Of a stretch of DNA of 5,653 bases, positions 5,641 through 5,653 are shown one piece after another. Made by a program: the position numbers and the translations under genes. Origin of the DNA: UBA3071 sp965369635 (lineage in GTDB: Bacteria > Chloroflexota > Anaerolineae > UBA3071). The notes below the pieces were generated by a model. That model saw only the letters and a program-made list of their open reading frames with translations, made no database searches and was not told the DNA's origin. Position 1 is the first letter of the stretch. Each line of letters begins with the position of its first letter. The stretch is taken from positions 1 through 5,653 of the forward strand of contig CBDURC010000202.1 in assembly GCA_965369635.1 (NCBI GenBank), written 5' to 3'.

Positions 5641-5653
5641 ATGCTAACAGACG
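5641..5653 (+). CDS. Start of a downstream gene, cut by the window edge
   Basis: ATG 5641 opens M-L-T-D, with a strong ribosome site AAAGGGAG (5628-5635) about 6 bp upstream. Only four codons are visible, so the product cannot be identified. From its place directly after the biotin-carrier and OadB genes it could be the missing carboxyltransferase, but that is inference from context only. Confidence 0.5.

Noticed and set aside
1..5653. tRNA, rRNA, insertion sequence or phage genes
   Set aside because: Reading the intergenic regions and gene products showed no cloverleaf, ribosomal RNA, transposase, integrase or terminal inverted repeats.

Overview
The window looks like chromosomal DNA from a high-GC bacterium. 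Hand-counted rows give about 63-67% GC in the pump genes and about 52% in the methyltransferase gene. A Chloroflexota (Anaerolineae-like) origin is my guess. It rests on a TTGGAGA-type heptamer tandem repeat after the last complete gene and on the split-subunit Na+-pumping decarboxylase gene set. There is no rRNA or taxonomic marker to confirm it. All genes lie on the + strand.

Layout: (1) positions 1-875 hold the 3' part of an M20-family metallopeptidase (PepT-like) whose start lies upstream. (2) A 315-residue PAP2-family integral membrane phosphatase follows at 912-1859. (3) A 110-bp intergenic region carries a perfect 13-bp tandem duplication. (4) At 1970-2356 is a small OadG-type subunit with one membrane segment. 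(5) Next come a class I SAM-dependent methyltransferase (2411-3160) and a P-loop protein resembling thymidylate kinase (3182-3820) with an altered Walker A motif. (6) A 112-bp intergenic region contains a hairpin. (7) A biotin carrier protein (3933-4400) and an OadB-type Na+-translocating beta subunit (4411-5529) follow with tight spacing. (8) The last 124 bp hold a heptamer repeat, a duplicated 8-mer containing the palindrome TGATCA, and the first four codons of another gene at 5641.

Function: the OadG-like, biotin-carrier and OadB-like proteins are three of the four parts of a biotin-dependent Na+-pumping decarboxylase (oxaloacetate, methylmalonyl-CoA or glutaconyl-CoA type). In such enzymes a carboxyltransferase moves CO2 from the substrate to biotin, and OadB decarboxylates carboxybiotin while exporting Na+. 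The carboxyltransferase, which defines the substrate, is not in the window. It may be the gene starting at 5641 or lie elsewhere.

The most interesting feature is the arrangement: two genes with no obvious pump role separate the OadG-like gene from the biotin carrier gene. A near-identical 14-bp sequence occurs upstream of both halves of the pump. The kinase-like protein keeps a thymidylate-kinase signature but has Phe in place of the second Walker A glycine.
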